A stretch of DNA of 64,000 bases, taken from positions 55,429 to 119,428 of the forward strand of contig JAWZYV010013277.1 of NCBI GenBank assembly GCA_038373885.1. Direction: 5' to 3'. Source of the DNA: Cheiracanthium punctorium. Taxonomy: Eukaryota; Arthropoda; Arachnida; Araneae; Cheiracanthiidae. The translations under genes and the position numbers were made by a program. This document shows, piece by piece, positions 46,394 through 58,720 of this stretch. The notes below the pieces were generated by a model, which was not told the DNA's origin, did not search any database, and saw only the letters and a program-made list of their open reading frames with translations. The stretch's first letter is position 1. Each line of letters opens with the position of its first letter.

Positions 46394-46615
46394 AAAAATG
46401 AGTTCAAAAAATTTTTGAAAAATTTATTAAATGGAATTCCTTTTATTTTCATGAAAGTGTTATGTTAAAAAAGCACATTTTGAAATCTCAATTCTAAAAT
46501 TTCTGAACCCCTTTATTATACTGACGGAGAGAAGGATTTTGTGTCCCCCCGTCCACCTGCGTAAGGATACGAGCCCCCCCAATAATTTTTACAAGTCGGC
46601 TCCCGTGTACCTATT

Positions 46616-46832
46616 TAAAGGTATATCATATTTTGTAAATGTTTTCAGTAAATTTTAACCTTTTACAGACCGAATTCAGATCCAGGAATAGCTTAAATTA
46701 TTTTTATTTCATATTTTGTCTTCTAATGCGTTACTTAAAGGATATTAGTCATCATAGGCGTAAAGTTCCCAGAATTATTGGGGGGGGGGCTCGGGCCCCA
46801 CCTATAATGTACACACATATAGATATATACTA
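46616..46832. other. Spacer with an unpaired transposon end
   Basis: CATAGGCGTAAAG near 46754, followed by a G run, resembles the CATAGGCGCC ends seen elsewhere, but has no partner. Confidence 0.4.
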
Positions 46833-47039
46833 GCAGCGAGGCCCGGCGTCGCCCGTGCAATGGAAGAGAAATGCACATTGACCTTAAATATAGATTCTAA
46901 AGGGAAGGGATGTGAATCCTCCCGCTGCAATGATGAAAAAAGAACATTGGACTTCCCACTCCAACTAAAAAAAAAAAAATTGAATACAGCACCTGATAGC
47001 ATACAGAGGTTACCGGGAATGGGACGTGGCTAGGCTGGA
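46833..47039. other. Lead-in to the tandem array
   Basis: AGCAGCGAGGCCCGGCGTCG, then CCCGTGC is a GC-rich start reminiscent of widespread CCCGGC...GCCCG repeat or Helitron-like termini in animal genomes. Phrases such as ATGTGAATCCTCC (46909) recur just inside the array (47040, 47580), so the sequence is probably part of the same repeat system. Confidence 0.4.
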
Positions 47040-47589
47040 ATGTGAATCCTCCAGCTGGGCTCAGCGGCTAATGGTGGCTTAAGGTGGATTCGAGCTAAGT
47101 TCCAGTTGAACTTAGCGGACGATGTAGGAATCGAACCCACGACCATATACTGCCTGTTTAAATATCTCTGATTCAGTACTACGCAATAAGCCCTGTGTAA
47201 CACGGGATCTGGCCGAACTGACCCACCCAGGAAAACCACGCATTTGTAACTACGCGTTTAACTTTGCGGAAGATGTGGGAATCGAACCCCCAACCGTACA
47301 CTGATTGTATAACTATCTCTGATGCAGTACAACACAGTATCTGATCTCCAATTATTTTCCGGTAAAGCCTTGTGTAACACGGGATCTGACCTTACGGACC
47401 CACCCAGCGAAACCATGCATTTGGTAACTAGGCGTTTAACTTAGCGGATGATGTGGAAATCGAACCCTCGACCCTACACTGACTGTTTGACTATGTCTGA
47501 TCCAGTAGAACAAAACAACGCCTCCTGTAACACGGGATCTGACCGAACTGACCAACCCAGGGAAACCACGCATTTAGGAATGTGAATCC

Positions 47590-47745
47590 TCCTGTTGACC
47601 TTAGTTTGACCTTAGTCCTGTTGACCCTAGTTTTGTGCGTGCCCTAGTTTTGTGTTGACCCTAGTTTTGGGTCAACACAAATCCCGTGCTACGTGAGGTA
47701 CAACCTCGCGTAGCACGGGATTTGGCCGAACTAACCAACCCAAGG
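47590..47745. repeat. Local duplications and hairpin in the array
   Basis: TTGACC(C/T)TAGTTT phrases repeat four to five times, then AAATCCCGTGCTACG is followed by its exact inverse 15 bases later (about 47681-47726). This is a scar-like disturbance of the regular module order. Confidence 0.65.
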
Positions 47746-50282
47746 AAACCACGTATTTGTAACTACGCATTGAACTTAGCGGACGATGTAGGAATCGAAC
47801 CCACGACCATACACTAGCTGATGATATGGGAATTAAACGCTGGACCGTACACTGACAGTTTGACTATCTATGAACCAGTACAACGCAATAAAGCCTCGTG
47901 TAACCCGGGATCTCACCGAACTGACCAACCCAGGGAAACCACGCATTTGGTAACTACGCCTTTCAATTAGCGGATGATGTGGGGATTGAACACACGAATT
48001 TATCAGTAAAGTCTCGTGTAGCAAAGGATCTGACCGAACTCACCAACCCAGGGAAACCACATATTTGGTAACTACGCGTATAACTTATAGGATTATTTGG
48101 GAATCAAACGAACTAATTTTCCGGTAAAGCCTCGCGTAAGACGCGATCTGACCGATGACCAACCCAGGGAAACCACGCATTCGGTAACTACGCGTTTAAC
48201 TTAGCGAATGATGCGGGATTCGAACACAGTAATTTTTTCGCTAAAGCCCTGTGTAACACGGGTAAAGCCTCGAGTAACACCCGATCTGACCGAAGTGACC
48301 CACCCAGGGAAAGTACGCATGTGGTAACTACGCGTTTAATTTATGGGATGATGTAGGAATCGAACCTAAGAAATTTCCGGTAAATCCTCGTGCAACACGG
48401 GATCTGACCGAACTGCCCAACGCAGGGAAACCACGCACTTCGTAACTACGCGTTTAACACGCAATAAAGCCTCGTGTAACCCGGGATCTGACCAACCCAG
48501 GGAAACCACGCATTTCGTAAATAAGCGTTTAACTTACCTGATAATGAGCAAATCCAACCGAATAATTTTCCGGTGAAGCCCCATGTAACACGGATCCGAC
48601 CGAAAGGACTCCCTCAAGGAAACCACGCATTTGGTAACTACGCGTTTATCTTACCGGATGATGTAGGAATCGAACCCACGAATTTTCCAGTAAAGCCTCG
48701 CGTAACACGAGATCTCACCGCTCTGATCCACGTTGGGGAACCACGTTATTGGTAACTACGCGTTTAACATAGCCAATGATGCGGGATTCGAACCCAGCAA
48801 TTTTTTGCTAAAGCCCTGTCTAACACGGGTAAAGCCTCGTGTAACACGGGTAAAGCCTCGTGTAACACGGGATCTGACCGAACTGAACAACTCAGGGGAA
48901 GCACGCATTTGGTAACTACGCCTTTTACTTAGCAGATGATGTAGAATTTGAACCCACGATTTTGTCGGTAAAACCTCGCGTAGCACGGGATTTGACCGAA
49001 CTAACCAACCCAAGGAAACCACGTATTTAGTAATTACGCGTTGAACTTAGCGGACGATGCAGGAATCGAACCCACTACCATACACTGCCTGTTTCAATAT
49101 CTCTAATCCAGTACAACGTAATAAGCCCCGTGTAACACGGGATCTAACCTTACGGACCCATCCAGGGAAACCATGCATTTAGTAACTACGCGTTTAATTT
49201 AGCGGATGATGTGGAAATCGAACCCTCGACCCTACAGTTACTGTTTGACTATGTCTGATCCAGTACAACGCAACAAAGCCTCCTGTAACACGGGATCTGA
49301 CCGAACTGACCAACCCTCGGAACCACGCGTTTAACTTAACGAATTATCTAGAAATCAAACACACGATCGTACACTGAATATTTGATTATCTCCGATTCCG
49401 TACAACACCACAAGCCTCGTGTAACCCGGGATCTCACCAAACTGACCACTCAGGGAAAGCAGGCATTAGGTAACTACGCGTTTAACTTAGGGGATGATAT
49501 GGGAATCTCACCGAACTGACCAACCCACGGAAACCACGCATTTTGTAACTGCGCGTTTTACTTAGCAGAAGACTTCGGAATCGAACTCTGGAAAATACTC
49601 TTACTGTTTGCCCATCTCTGATACAGTACAACGCAATAAAGCCTCGTGTAACCCGGGATCTGACACAATTAACCAACCCAGGGAAATCACGCATTTGGTA
49701 ACTACACGTTTAACTTCGAGAATGATGTGGTAATCGAACCCACGACAATACTCTGACAGTTTGACTATCTCTGATCCAGTAGAATGCAATAAAGCCTCTT
49801 GTGACCCGGGATCTCACAGAACTGACCGACCCATGAAAATCAAGCATTTGGTAACTCCGCGTTTATCTTAGCGGAAGATGTAGGAATCGAACCCACGAAT
49901 TTTCCGGTAAAGCCTCGCGTAACACGCGATCTCACCGCACTGATCCACGTTGATAAACCACGCTATTGGTAACTTCGCGTTTAACTTAGCCTATGATGCG
50001 GGATTCGAACCCAGTAATTTTTCGCTAAAGCCTTTTGTAGCACGGGTAAAGCCTCGTGTAACAAGCGATCCGACGGAACTGACCCACCCAGGGAAACCAC
50101 GCATTTGGTAACTACGTGTTTATCTTAGCGGACGATGTAGGAATTAAACCCACGACCATACACTGCCTGTTTCAATATCTGTGATCCAGTATACCGCAAT
50201 AAGCCTGGTGTAACACGCGATCTGACCTTACGGACCCACCCAGGAAAAACCATGCATTTGGTAACTACGCGTTTAACTTAGT

Positions 50283-50313
50283 TCAAGGGTTCGATTCCCA
50301 TATCATCCGCTAT
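50283..50313 (+). repeat. Inverted T-arm module inside the array
   Basis: Here the plus strand reads GGGTTCGATTCCCATATCAT, then CCGCTA, the inverse of every neighbouring module, while the sequence before (CTTAG) and after (TATGTCTAATCCA) keeps normal orientation. A roughly 30-bp segment has been inverted in place. Confidence 0.8.
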
Positions 50314-50672
50314 GTCTAATCCATTACAATGCAACAAAGCCTCCTGAAACATGGGATCTGACCGAACTGACCAACCCACGGAACCACGCGTTTAACTTAG
50401 CGAATTATCTGGGAATCGAACCCACGATCCTACACTGAATGTTTGACTATCTGCGATTCCGTACAACGCCATAAGCCTCGTGTAACACGGGATCTGACCA
50501 AACTGACACACCCAGGGAAAGCAGGCATTAGGTAACTACGTGTTTAACTTAGCGGATGATATGGGAATCGAACCCCCGAACTCTCCGGTAAATCCTTGTG
50601 TAACAGGGGATCTGAGCGAACTGACCAACCCATGGAAACCACGCATTTGGTAACTACGCGCTTACCTTATCG

Positions 50673-50893
50673 TAAGGTGACCAGATTTTTGTAGTGAGAA
50701 TTGGGGACATGTCCCCGATTCTGACAATAAAACTGGGTACATTTATAATGCAATATTTAAGAGTAATTTAATTGAAAAACAATGCAATAACTAAAAATAT
50801 TCTCCAGTTCCATTTTTACATTCTGGGGACAATTTGAAAAACGTCCTGAAAATGGGGACTGTCCCCGGAAAACGGGAACGTTTGGTCACCTTA
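50673..50893. mobile_element. hAT MITE inside the array, 221 bp
   Basis: TAAGGTGACCA at the left and TGGTCACCTTA at the right, with CCTTATCG on both sides (50665-50672 and 50894-50901), a perfect 8-bp duplication. Subterminal GGGGACATGTCCCC and GGGGACTGTCCCCGG words repeat. The empty site CGCTTACCTTATCGGATG is preserved in other modules (for example near 52567), which proves the insertion. Confidence 0.96.
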
Positions 50894-53800
50894 CCTTATC
50901 GGATGGTGTAGGAATCGAACCCACGAATTTTCCGGTAAAGCTTCAAGTAACACAGAATCTGACCGAAAAGTCAGACCCAGGGAAACCATGCATTTGGTAA
51001 CTACGCGTTTAACTTAGCGGAACATGTCGGAATCGAAATCTCGACCGTACACTAGGGGATTATGTGGGAACCGAATCCATCACCCTAGACTGACTGATTG
51101 ACTATCTCTGATCCAGTACAAAGCAATAGAGCCTCGAGTAACACGGGATCTCACTGAACTGACTTACCAAGGAAACCACGCATTTAGTAACTACACGTTT
51201 ATCTTAGCGGAAGATGTAGAAATGGAACCCATGAATTTTCCGGTAAAGCCTCGCGTAACATGCGATCTCACCGCACTGATCCACGTTGGGAATCCTCGCT
51301 ATTTGTAACTGCGCGTTTAACTTGACCAATGATGCGGGATTCGAACCCAGTAATTTTTCCGGTAAAGCCTGGTGTAACACAGAATCTGACCGAAAAAAAC
51401 GACCCAGGGAAACCATGCATTTGGTAACTACGCGTTTAACTTAGTGGAACATTTGGGAATCAAAAACAGTACTTTTACGGTAACGCACCGCACAACACGG
51501 ATTTGACAGAACGGACACACCCAGGGAACTACGCATTTGGCAACGCGTTTCACTTAGCGGATGAGTGGAAATCGAACCCACGACTTTACACTGACTGTTT
51601 AAGTATGTCTAATCCAGTACATCGCAATTGGGCTTCCTGTAACGGATCTGACCGAACTGACCAACCGACGGAAACCACGCACTTTTTAACTACGCATTTA
51701 AATTAGCGGATGATGTTGGAATCGAACCCACGAATTTTCCGGTTAAAGCCTCGTGTAACACAGAATCTGACCGAAAAGACCAGCTAAGGGAAACCACTCA
51801 TATGGTAACAACGCGTTTAACTTAGCGGCACAACAGGGAATCGAAACCTCGACCGTACACTAGCGGACTATGTGTGAATCGAATCAACTACCCTATACTG
51901 ACTGATTGACTATCTCTGATCCAGTAGAAAGCAATAGAGCCTCGTGTAACACGGGATCTCACCGAACTGACCAACCCACGGAAACGACGCATTTGGTTAC
52001 TACGCGGTTATCTTTGCGGAAGATATACGAATCGAACCCACGAATTTTCTGGTAAAGCCTCGTGTAACACGCGATCTGACCCACCCAGGGAAACCACGCA
52101 TTTGGTAACTATGCGCTTTCCTTATCGGATGATGTAGGAATCGAACCCACGAATTTTCCGGTAAAGAATCGTGAAACGCAGGAGCTGACCGAAATGACCA
52201 ACCCAGGGAACCACGCATTTGGTAACAACGCGTTTAACTTAGCGGATGATGTGGAAAACGAACCCACGTCTCTACACTGACTATTTAACTATGTCTAATC
52301 CACGTCATCGCAATAAAGCCTCCGGTAACAAGGGATATGACCGAAGTAACCTACAAACGGAAACCAGGCATTTGATAACTAAGCGTTTAATTTAGCGGGA
52401 CATGTGTGAATCGAACCCATGACCGTACACTAGCGGATGATGTGGGAACCGAACCCTGGACCGTACACTGACAGTTTTACTATCTATGATCCAGTACAAC
52501 GCAATAAAGCCTCGTGTAACCCGGGATCGAACCAACCCAAGGAAACCACGCATTTGGTAACTACGCGCTTACCTTATCGGATGATGTACGAATCGAACCC
52601 ACGAATTTTCCGATAAAGCCTCGTGTAACGCAGGATCTGACCGAAATGACCAACCCGGGGAAACAATGCCTTTGGTAACTACGCGTTTAACTTAGTGAAT
52701 GATCTGGAAATCGAATCCAGTAATTTTAAGGTAACGCCCCGTGCAACACGGATTTGACAGAACGGACATACCCAGGGAACCACGCATTTGGTAACTAGGC
52801 GTTTAACTTAGCGGATGATGTGGAAATCGAACCCACGACTCTACACTGACTGTTTAACTATTTCTAATCCAGTACATCGCAATAAAGCCTCCTGTAACAC
52901 GGGAACTGACCGAACTGACCTACCCACGGAAACCACGCATTTGGTAACTAAGCGTTTAAGTTAGCGGGACATGTGGGAATCGAGCCCATGACTGTACACT
53001 AGCGGATGATGTGGGAACCGAACCCTAGACCGTACACTGACAGTTTGACTATCTCTGATCCAGTACGACGCCATAAGCCTCGTTTAACACGGGATATGAC
53101 CAAACTGACCCACCCAGGGAAAGCAGGCATTAGGTAAATAGGCGTTTCACTTAGCGGATGATATGGGAATCTAACCTCCCGAACTTTCCGGGAAATCCTT
53201 GTGTAACACGGGATCTGATCGAACTGATTAGCCTACGGAAACCACGCACTTTGTAACTACGCCTTTAAATTAGCCGATGATGTGGGAATTTAACCCACGA
53301 ATTTTCCGGTTAAAGCCTCGTGTAACACAGAATCTGACCGAAAAGACCAACCAAGGAAACCATGCATTTGGTCACTACGCGTTTAACTTAGTGGCACATG
53401 TGGGAATCGAACCCTCTTCCGTACACTAGCGGACTATGTGTGAATCGAATCCAGTACCCTAGACTGACTATCTCTGATCCAGTACAAAGCAATAGAGCCT
53501 CGTGTAACACGTGATCTCACCGAACTGACCAACCCACGGAAAACACGCATTTGGTAACTACGCGTTTACCTTATTGGATGATGTAGGAATCGAACCCATG
53601 AATTTTCCGGTAACGTGGGAACAGCTGAACATGTGGGAATCGAACCCTCGACCGTACACTAGCGGATTATGTGGGAATTGAATCCACTACCCTAGAGTGA
53701 CTGATTGACTATCTCTGATCCAGTACAACGCAATAAAACCTCGTGTAACACGGGATCTCACTGATCGGACCAACCCACGGAACACGCGTTTAACTTGGCG

Positions 53801-54656
53801 ATTGATCTGGGAATCAAACCGACGATCGTACACTGAATGTTAAACTATCTCCGATTCCGTACAACGCCATAAGCGTCGTGTAACACGGGATCTGATCAAA
53901 CTGACCCAACCAGGGAAACCACGCATTTCGTAGATACGGTTTTAACCCAGCGGATGATGTGGGACTCGAACCCATGACCGTACACTAACAGATGATGTAG
54001 GAATCGAACCCTGGACCGTACACTGACAGTTTGACCATCTCTGATAAAGTACAATGCAATAAAGCCTGGTGCAACCCGGGATCTGACCGAACTGGCCAAC
54101 CCAGGGAAACCACGCATTTAGTAACTACGCGTTTAGAGGATGATTTGGGAATCGAACCCACGAATTTTCCGGTAAAGCCTTTTTTAACAGGGTATCTGAC
54201 CAAACTGACCCACACATGGAAACGACGCTTTTGTTAACTAGGCCTTTAACTTAGCGGAAGATGTGGGAATTGAACCCACGAATTTATTGGTAAAGCTTCG
54301 CGTAGCACGGGATCTGCCCGAACTCACAACCCAAGGAGACCACGTATTTGGTAACTACGCGTTCAACTTAGTGGACGATGTAGGAATTGTACCCAAGACC
54401 ATTGACTGTTTCAATTTTCTGGTCCAGTACAAAGCAATAAGCCCCCTGTGACACGGGATCTGGCCGAATTGGACCCACCCAGGGAAACCACGCATTTGGT
54501 AACTACGCGTTCAACTTAGCGGAAGATGTGGGAATTTCTGCTCCCGAACGATGATGTAGGATCTGCGGAGTTTCTGCTCCCGAACGATTTTCCGGTAATG
54601 CCTCGTGTAACACGGAATCTGACGGAACGGACCCACCCACTGAAACCACGCAATTA

Positions 54657-57600
54657 AAAAAAACTCAAGCTGTATTTTTTAAGTATATGACTTAAAGCTA
54701 AAACTTATAGCAGTTTTGGCTACGAATCTTAATGTAAGGAAAAAAATCCATAGGATACACTCAAAACTGTTTTGTTGCTTGATCATTTAAATATGAGATT
54801 TTTAGAGTTCCCAGGGCAGTTGTTAGTTCAATACATTACTTATTTCCTATTGGTTAATACATGGAGATCATTTTAAAATGATATGGATTACATTTTTTTT
54901 CTTATAGTCATGCAGGGGTTATCTTAAAAAATAGAAAATATGATAGATTTTTTAGCTTCATTAAATTTATATATATTTTGAATTGCACACATTATACTAC
55001 ACTTTTTTCAATTATACATTTTGTCCTAAAACCTCTATTCTTAAGAAATCGCATACTTTTTAAAAGACTCCTTTCTGCTCATTTATCTAACTGAAGCTAA
55101 AAAGAAGGTTTTTTTCAGGAGAGTAAGCGTTGCTCAGCTTTGCTCTGTTTACGATTGAAATGTTTAAAAGTTCTGTAGCGGCATAGACTTCACTCATAAA
55201 GGACCCCCTATTTATCACCCCATCATATTAAAATTAAGATATGTGTGAAATACACAGAATATTGAATTTTGCTTCATGGAAATCATTTGCTTCATATTTT
55301 TACTTCATATGTACGTTAATCCTTTATCTAGACTACTTGAAAACAGACGTAGAAATTTAGCAATATATCACCAAAAGCTCCCAAAGCCTACTATTTTAAG
55401 CACTGAGGTGAAGGTAATGTGGGGGATGGTGTGAACAGGTGATAATTTTTTTTTCTTTTCCTTACCAGCAAATAAGTGGAATATTTTAAGTAGACACATG
55501 TCGCTTTGAATGCGTGTTTTGGAATTTGCCTAGCCTACTACTATGTACACGTATTTTTCAAAATCTACATACCGTCGTTTAGTACAAAATGTGGTCTACT
55601 TTAAGGGGTTTTTGCTCGTTGGAGAGAAAAACCTACTCCTTATAAGCTATTAATAATTTTTCAAACCCCGATTTAAAACAAATGTCAAGTAACTAAGACA
55701 ATGGAATTTTTTAAGTGAATTTCATTTTTACGTATCTAATAAGAATTTAAAACTAGCTTTTTTACAGAATTAATTTTCATTCAAAGATCAATAGATTTGC
55801 TAAATTTTTTAAGCACCTTTTTTTATGACTTACAAAATTTACACTTAAAATCTTGCAAATATGTTTTTGTTTAGCAGCTAACTCCGTGCCTCCAATCAAT
55901 AAGATCATTCGTTACTGTTTCCTATTTATTTTTTAAAACTAATTTTTATTCAAATTTTACGTGTATTTTTTATTATCTTTTTCCATTTTTTTAAATCACG
56001 GTGAACTAGCTTAAAAAGAACTCTTTTCTATGTTAGATAATACTGCCAGCTTATGCTAATGTGACTTATTGCTATAAGGTACTATACTGCCCTCTGAACT
56101 TTTGTTTTTTTTAATGGTTGACGTACTAACTATGTTTTTTAATTAAGTCCCTTAGGAGGTTGGTTGAGGTAATGTCTACTACCTAAATTCTAGAATTAAA
56201 AACCGATTAAAATTTTCACAGAATCCCACCAAACATTTGTAATTAGTTAGGGCACATTTTCAGTAACCTAACTATCCAAAAAATTCGAGGTATTACTATA
56301 GTTACATATAAACTAAAAAACTGAAAAACTTAACGTTCCCACTGAAAACTGGGACTATTCGGGCGTTTTAGAAAATAAATAGAAAATACTTTTACTATTT
56401 TATATTGAAGGATTTTAATTAACAGCTCTTTTTTATGGGAATGAGATTTAAAAAAAAATATTCATGAAAACTGATGGAATTCAGGTACCGTACGTTTCCT
56501 TAAAATCCAAAAAGTGGCATTAAAATAAAATGATCCCCATGTTTTAGCTAATGCAACAAATTATCAAAATATTATTTCAAAATTTAATGTAAATAACTTT
56601 GTATAAACACGCATACATACTAACATAAAATTAAAATAAGGCTTCTGTCTGTACATTACTTGGAATTAAGAAATTAAACGTGCCTTTCATTCTGCCCGTG
56701 AAAATGTTAAGAGTATCACGTCGTAAAAACAGATGAAGCAAATGAAATGAAATTTTGTAAAATTACTGGTGGTCACCTAACTTGAACTATAGGTGTCAAG
56801 TTTCTTCCAAAATATTTTATGGAATTTGAGATTTTGAGAAAATCTCCACAAAATGTGTAAATACGCGTTACCCACATTACAAAACGAATTAAATGAAATT
56901 TGGAAAAGTAAGAGGCGACCACACACAAAACTTTAACTGAAGGCATCTAAGTTTTTCAAAATTTTAAATATCAGATTTTGAGAGAATCGCGTAAATGTAC
57001 GTTTACTCATCCCTCAAAAACGGCTCAGGGAATGGGATGCATTTCCCTAACAAAATAAGTAGTGGTTCAACTTAAACATGCAATGTCGATTGTTTTCAAA
57101 AATGAAAATAAATTTTAAAATTTTGAGAAAATTGCGCACGGATGCACTGACATTAGGCAAAATGGTAGTTGGCTATTTAACTAAAAATTTCCTCGGGCAT
57201 CCAGTTAAAATACATAGTCGTTTTCAAACCAATAACTGCTATGTGCAAAAAGGTTATTGTTAGCTGGGTTACCCTGCTAACAATAAACTTTTGTTACGGA
57301 ACCTACTCACCCATGTCAGGAGACAAAAATAGTATCATTAGTAGTTTCACCAACATCAAAAAGTAGCCAGTTTAGTAGCCATTTTCTTAATTTTAATTGC
57401 CAAAATTGTAGCATTTTTGCATGATTTTGTAGTTAAGAAATAATCATACCGCCATTTAGCTTCATTCAAAAAGGAATGAATAAAATGATGCATTAAAAAG
57501 CTCTACGCGTTACATAACAGAGCATACAGTACATTTATTTTTATAGCACAGTTAAGAAATTAAAATTAGAATGTTTGATGAACGAAATTTAAAAAAAAGG

Positions 57601-58004
57601 GGAGTTGACAAAAACCGAAATCTGATTTTCAAATGAATCGCCTGGAGTAAAGTACAAGTAGCAAAAAACTTGAAAAAGGGTATGAAAAATGACGTTTTTT
57701 GTTTGCCAACAACAATAGGCACTTTATTAAACAAAAATTTTAGGTACAGAAAAACAGATTGATTAAGATGAATAATAATGTTTGAATATTTTTCTAGAAT
57801 TAAGAGAATAAAAATTTAAGTAAAAATTTGTCTCCGTTTTATATTTGAAAGCAAATGAGGAGAAATTTTGAGACACGGAAGGCGGTTGCTCAAACTAAAA
57901 TGTATGCAGAGAATTTTTTTTTAATTTTTCAAATACTTTTTAAAATTACGCTATCTGAGAAAAGTTTTTTTTTTTTTTCCTATACGCATCACATGAATTC
58001 ATCT
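54657..58004. other. Apparently unique non-coding stretch
   Basis: 3.3 kb of AT-rich sequence without a supported gene, inverted repeat or terminal duplication. The only repeat seen is 57598-57705, which matches about 4498-4605. A T tract lies at 57965-57979. Confidence 0.55.
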
Positions 58005-58520
58005 TAAGCCTTTAACGCGCAGTGTTGCCGCTCTGGGAACACCAAACTCTGACGTTTTGACTGTTGCCAGTCAGGAAGAATAGATTTAATTTTTATAAAA
58101 ATAATTGCGGGTGACATAGCTCCACGAGAATCCTTTACATTTTAGCACGTCATTTCCCGTAAAAAAATGGTCACCATTATTTTTAACAGCACTGACATCT
58201 GCTGAAAAATGGAAGAATGCGAGAACAGCTGGATAGAATGCCCAATGCCGAAAAAAGGACAGCCGTTGCCATCGCTCGCCTTAACGACCAGCAAGATGGT
58301 GGACGATCGAAACGTTCATCGCGCGCCACAGATCTAGAGACCCTTTTCTTGACGCAGCTGGCTGTGCCGGCACAGCCAGCTATCGTCAAAAAAGGGTGTC
58401 TAGATCTGTGGCACGCGATGAACGTTTCGATCGTCCGTCATCTTGCTGGTAGTTAAGTCGAGCGATGGCAACGACTGCCCTTTTTAGAGCAATGGGAAAG
58501 GGTTGAGCCTCAAAGGGTTA
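58005..58520. mobile_element. Foldback element, family B, copy 1
   Basis: A perfect 26-bp palindrome (AGCTGGCTGTGCC and its inverse, 58356-58381) is the centre of arms of about 135 bp carrying CCGTTGCCATCGCTCG, CCAGCAAGATGG.GGACGATC and CGTTCATCGCGCGCCACAGA-type blocks. AACCCTTTGAGGC-like sequence borders the right side. Short ORFs on both strands are mirror readings of the arms. Confidence 0.75.
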
Positions 58521-58539
58521 ATTAAATACTTTAGAATGA

Positions 58540-58720
58540 CATTTAGATAGATTGCCCAATGTCGAAAAAGTGCAGTCGTTACCATCGCACTATTTAACTA
58601 CCTGCAAGATGGCGGTCGATGATTCGATCGACTGCCATCTTGCCTGTAGTTAAATCGTGCGATGGCAACGGCTGCACTTTTTCGGCATTTTGAAAGGGGC
58701 GCGCTTTGAAAGGTTTAAAT
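58540..58720. mobile_element. Foldback element, family B, shortened copy 2
   Basis: ATTGCCCAATGTCGAAAAAG, then CATCGCAC, then CTGCAAGATGGC runs to the loop near 58623 and returns inverted. Same blocks as copy 1 but lacking the CACAGATCTAG part, so the centre has been deleted or never existed. Confidence 0.75.

Larger units (their letters stand above)
38460..46607. mobile_element. Very long hAT-type element, 8.15 kb
   Basis: Left end CATAGGCGCCGACTT and right end inward CACGGGAGCCGACTT match at 12 of 15 positions; a C/G-run and AATA.TTTTTA / AATTATTGGGGGG stretch follow each. TACCTATT is present on both sides (38452-38459 and 46608-46615), a perfect 8-bp target duplication. The interior has no transposase but contains unpaired left ends of other elements (39605, 40281), a 480-bp direct repeat and a giant palindrome. 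Either it moved as an 8-kb unit or it was a smaller element that later took insertions; the second seems likelier. Confidence 0.72.
47040..54656 (-). repeat. Tandem array of tRNA-like / B-box modules, 7.6 kb
   Basis: About 55-60 degenerate units of roughly 115-160 bp. Parts in plus-strand order: T-arm block (GATGATGTGGGAATCGAACC), a variable block, CCTCGTGTAACACGGGATCT, GACCGAACTGACCAACCCAG, GGAAACCACGCATTTGG, TAACTACGCGTTTAACTTAG. The variable block is short (ATTTTCCGGTAAAG) or long (CGTACACTGACTGTTTGACT, then ATCTCTGATCCAGTACAACG); some long units have two T-arm blocks about 40 bp apart. On the minus strand the T-arm block reads GTGGGTTCGATTCCCAC, a perfect tRNA T-stem/loop and RNA polymerase III B-box (GGTTCGATTCC); long units add TGGATCAGAGA about 39 bases upstream, near the A-box pattern. 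No acceptor stem pairs, so these are not working tRNAs. Repeated short ORFs on both strands are by-products. Confidence 0.88.

Noticed and set aside
48573..54451. Repeated short ORFs on both strands of the tandem array (VRSRVTRGF, IEPTNF and similar)
   Set aside because: The same peptide reappears once per repeat unit and breaks where units vary; no start context and no family.
47040..54656. Functional tRNA gene cluster
   Set aside because: The T-arm is perfect, but no unit has a pairing acceptor stem or a credible anticodon arm at the right distance.
47040..54656. CRISPR array
   Set aside because: Repeats are long, degenerate and modular, the spacers are themselves repeats, and the setting is a eukaryotic genome.
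58217..58456. Overlapping ORFs on both strands around 58.3 kb
   Set aside because: Mirror readings of the foldback arms.
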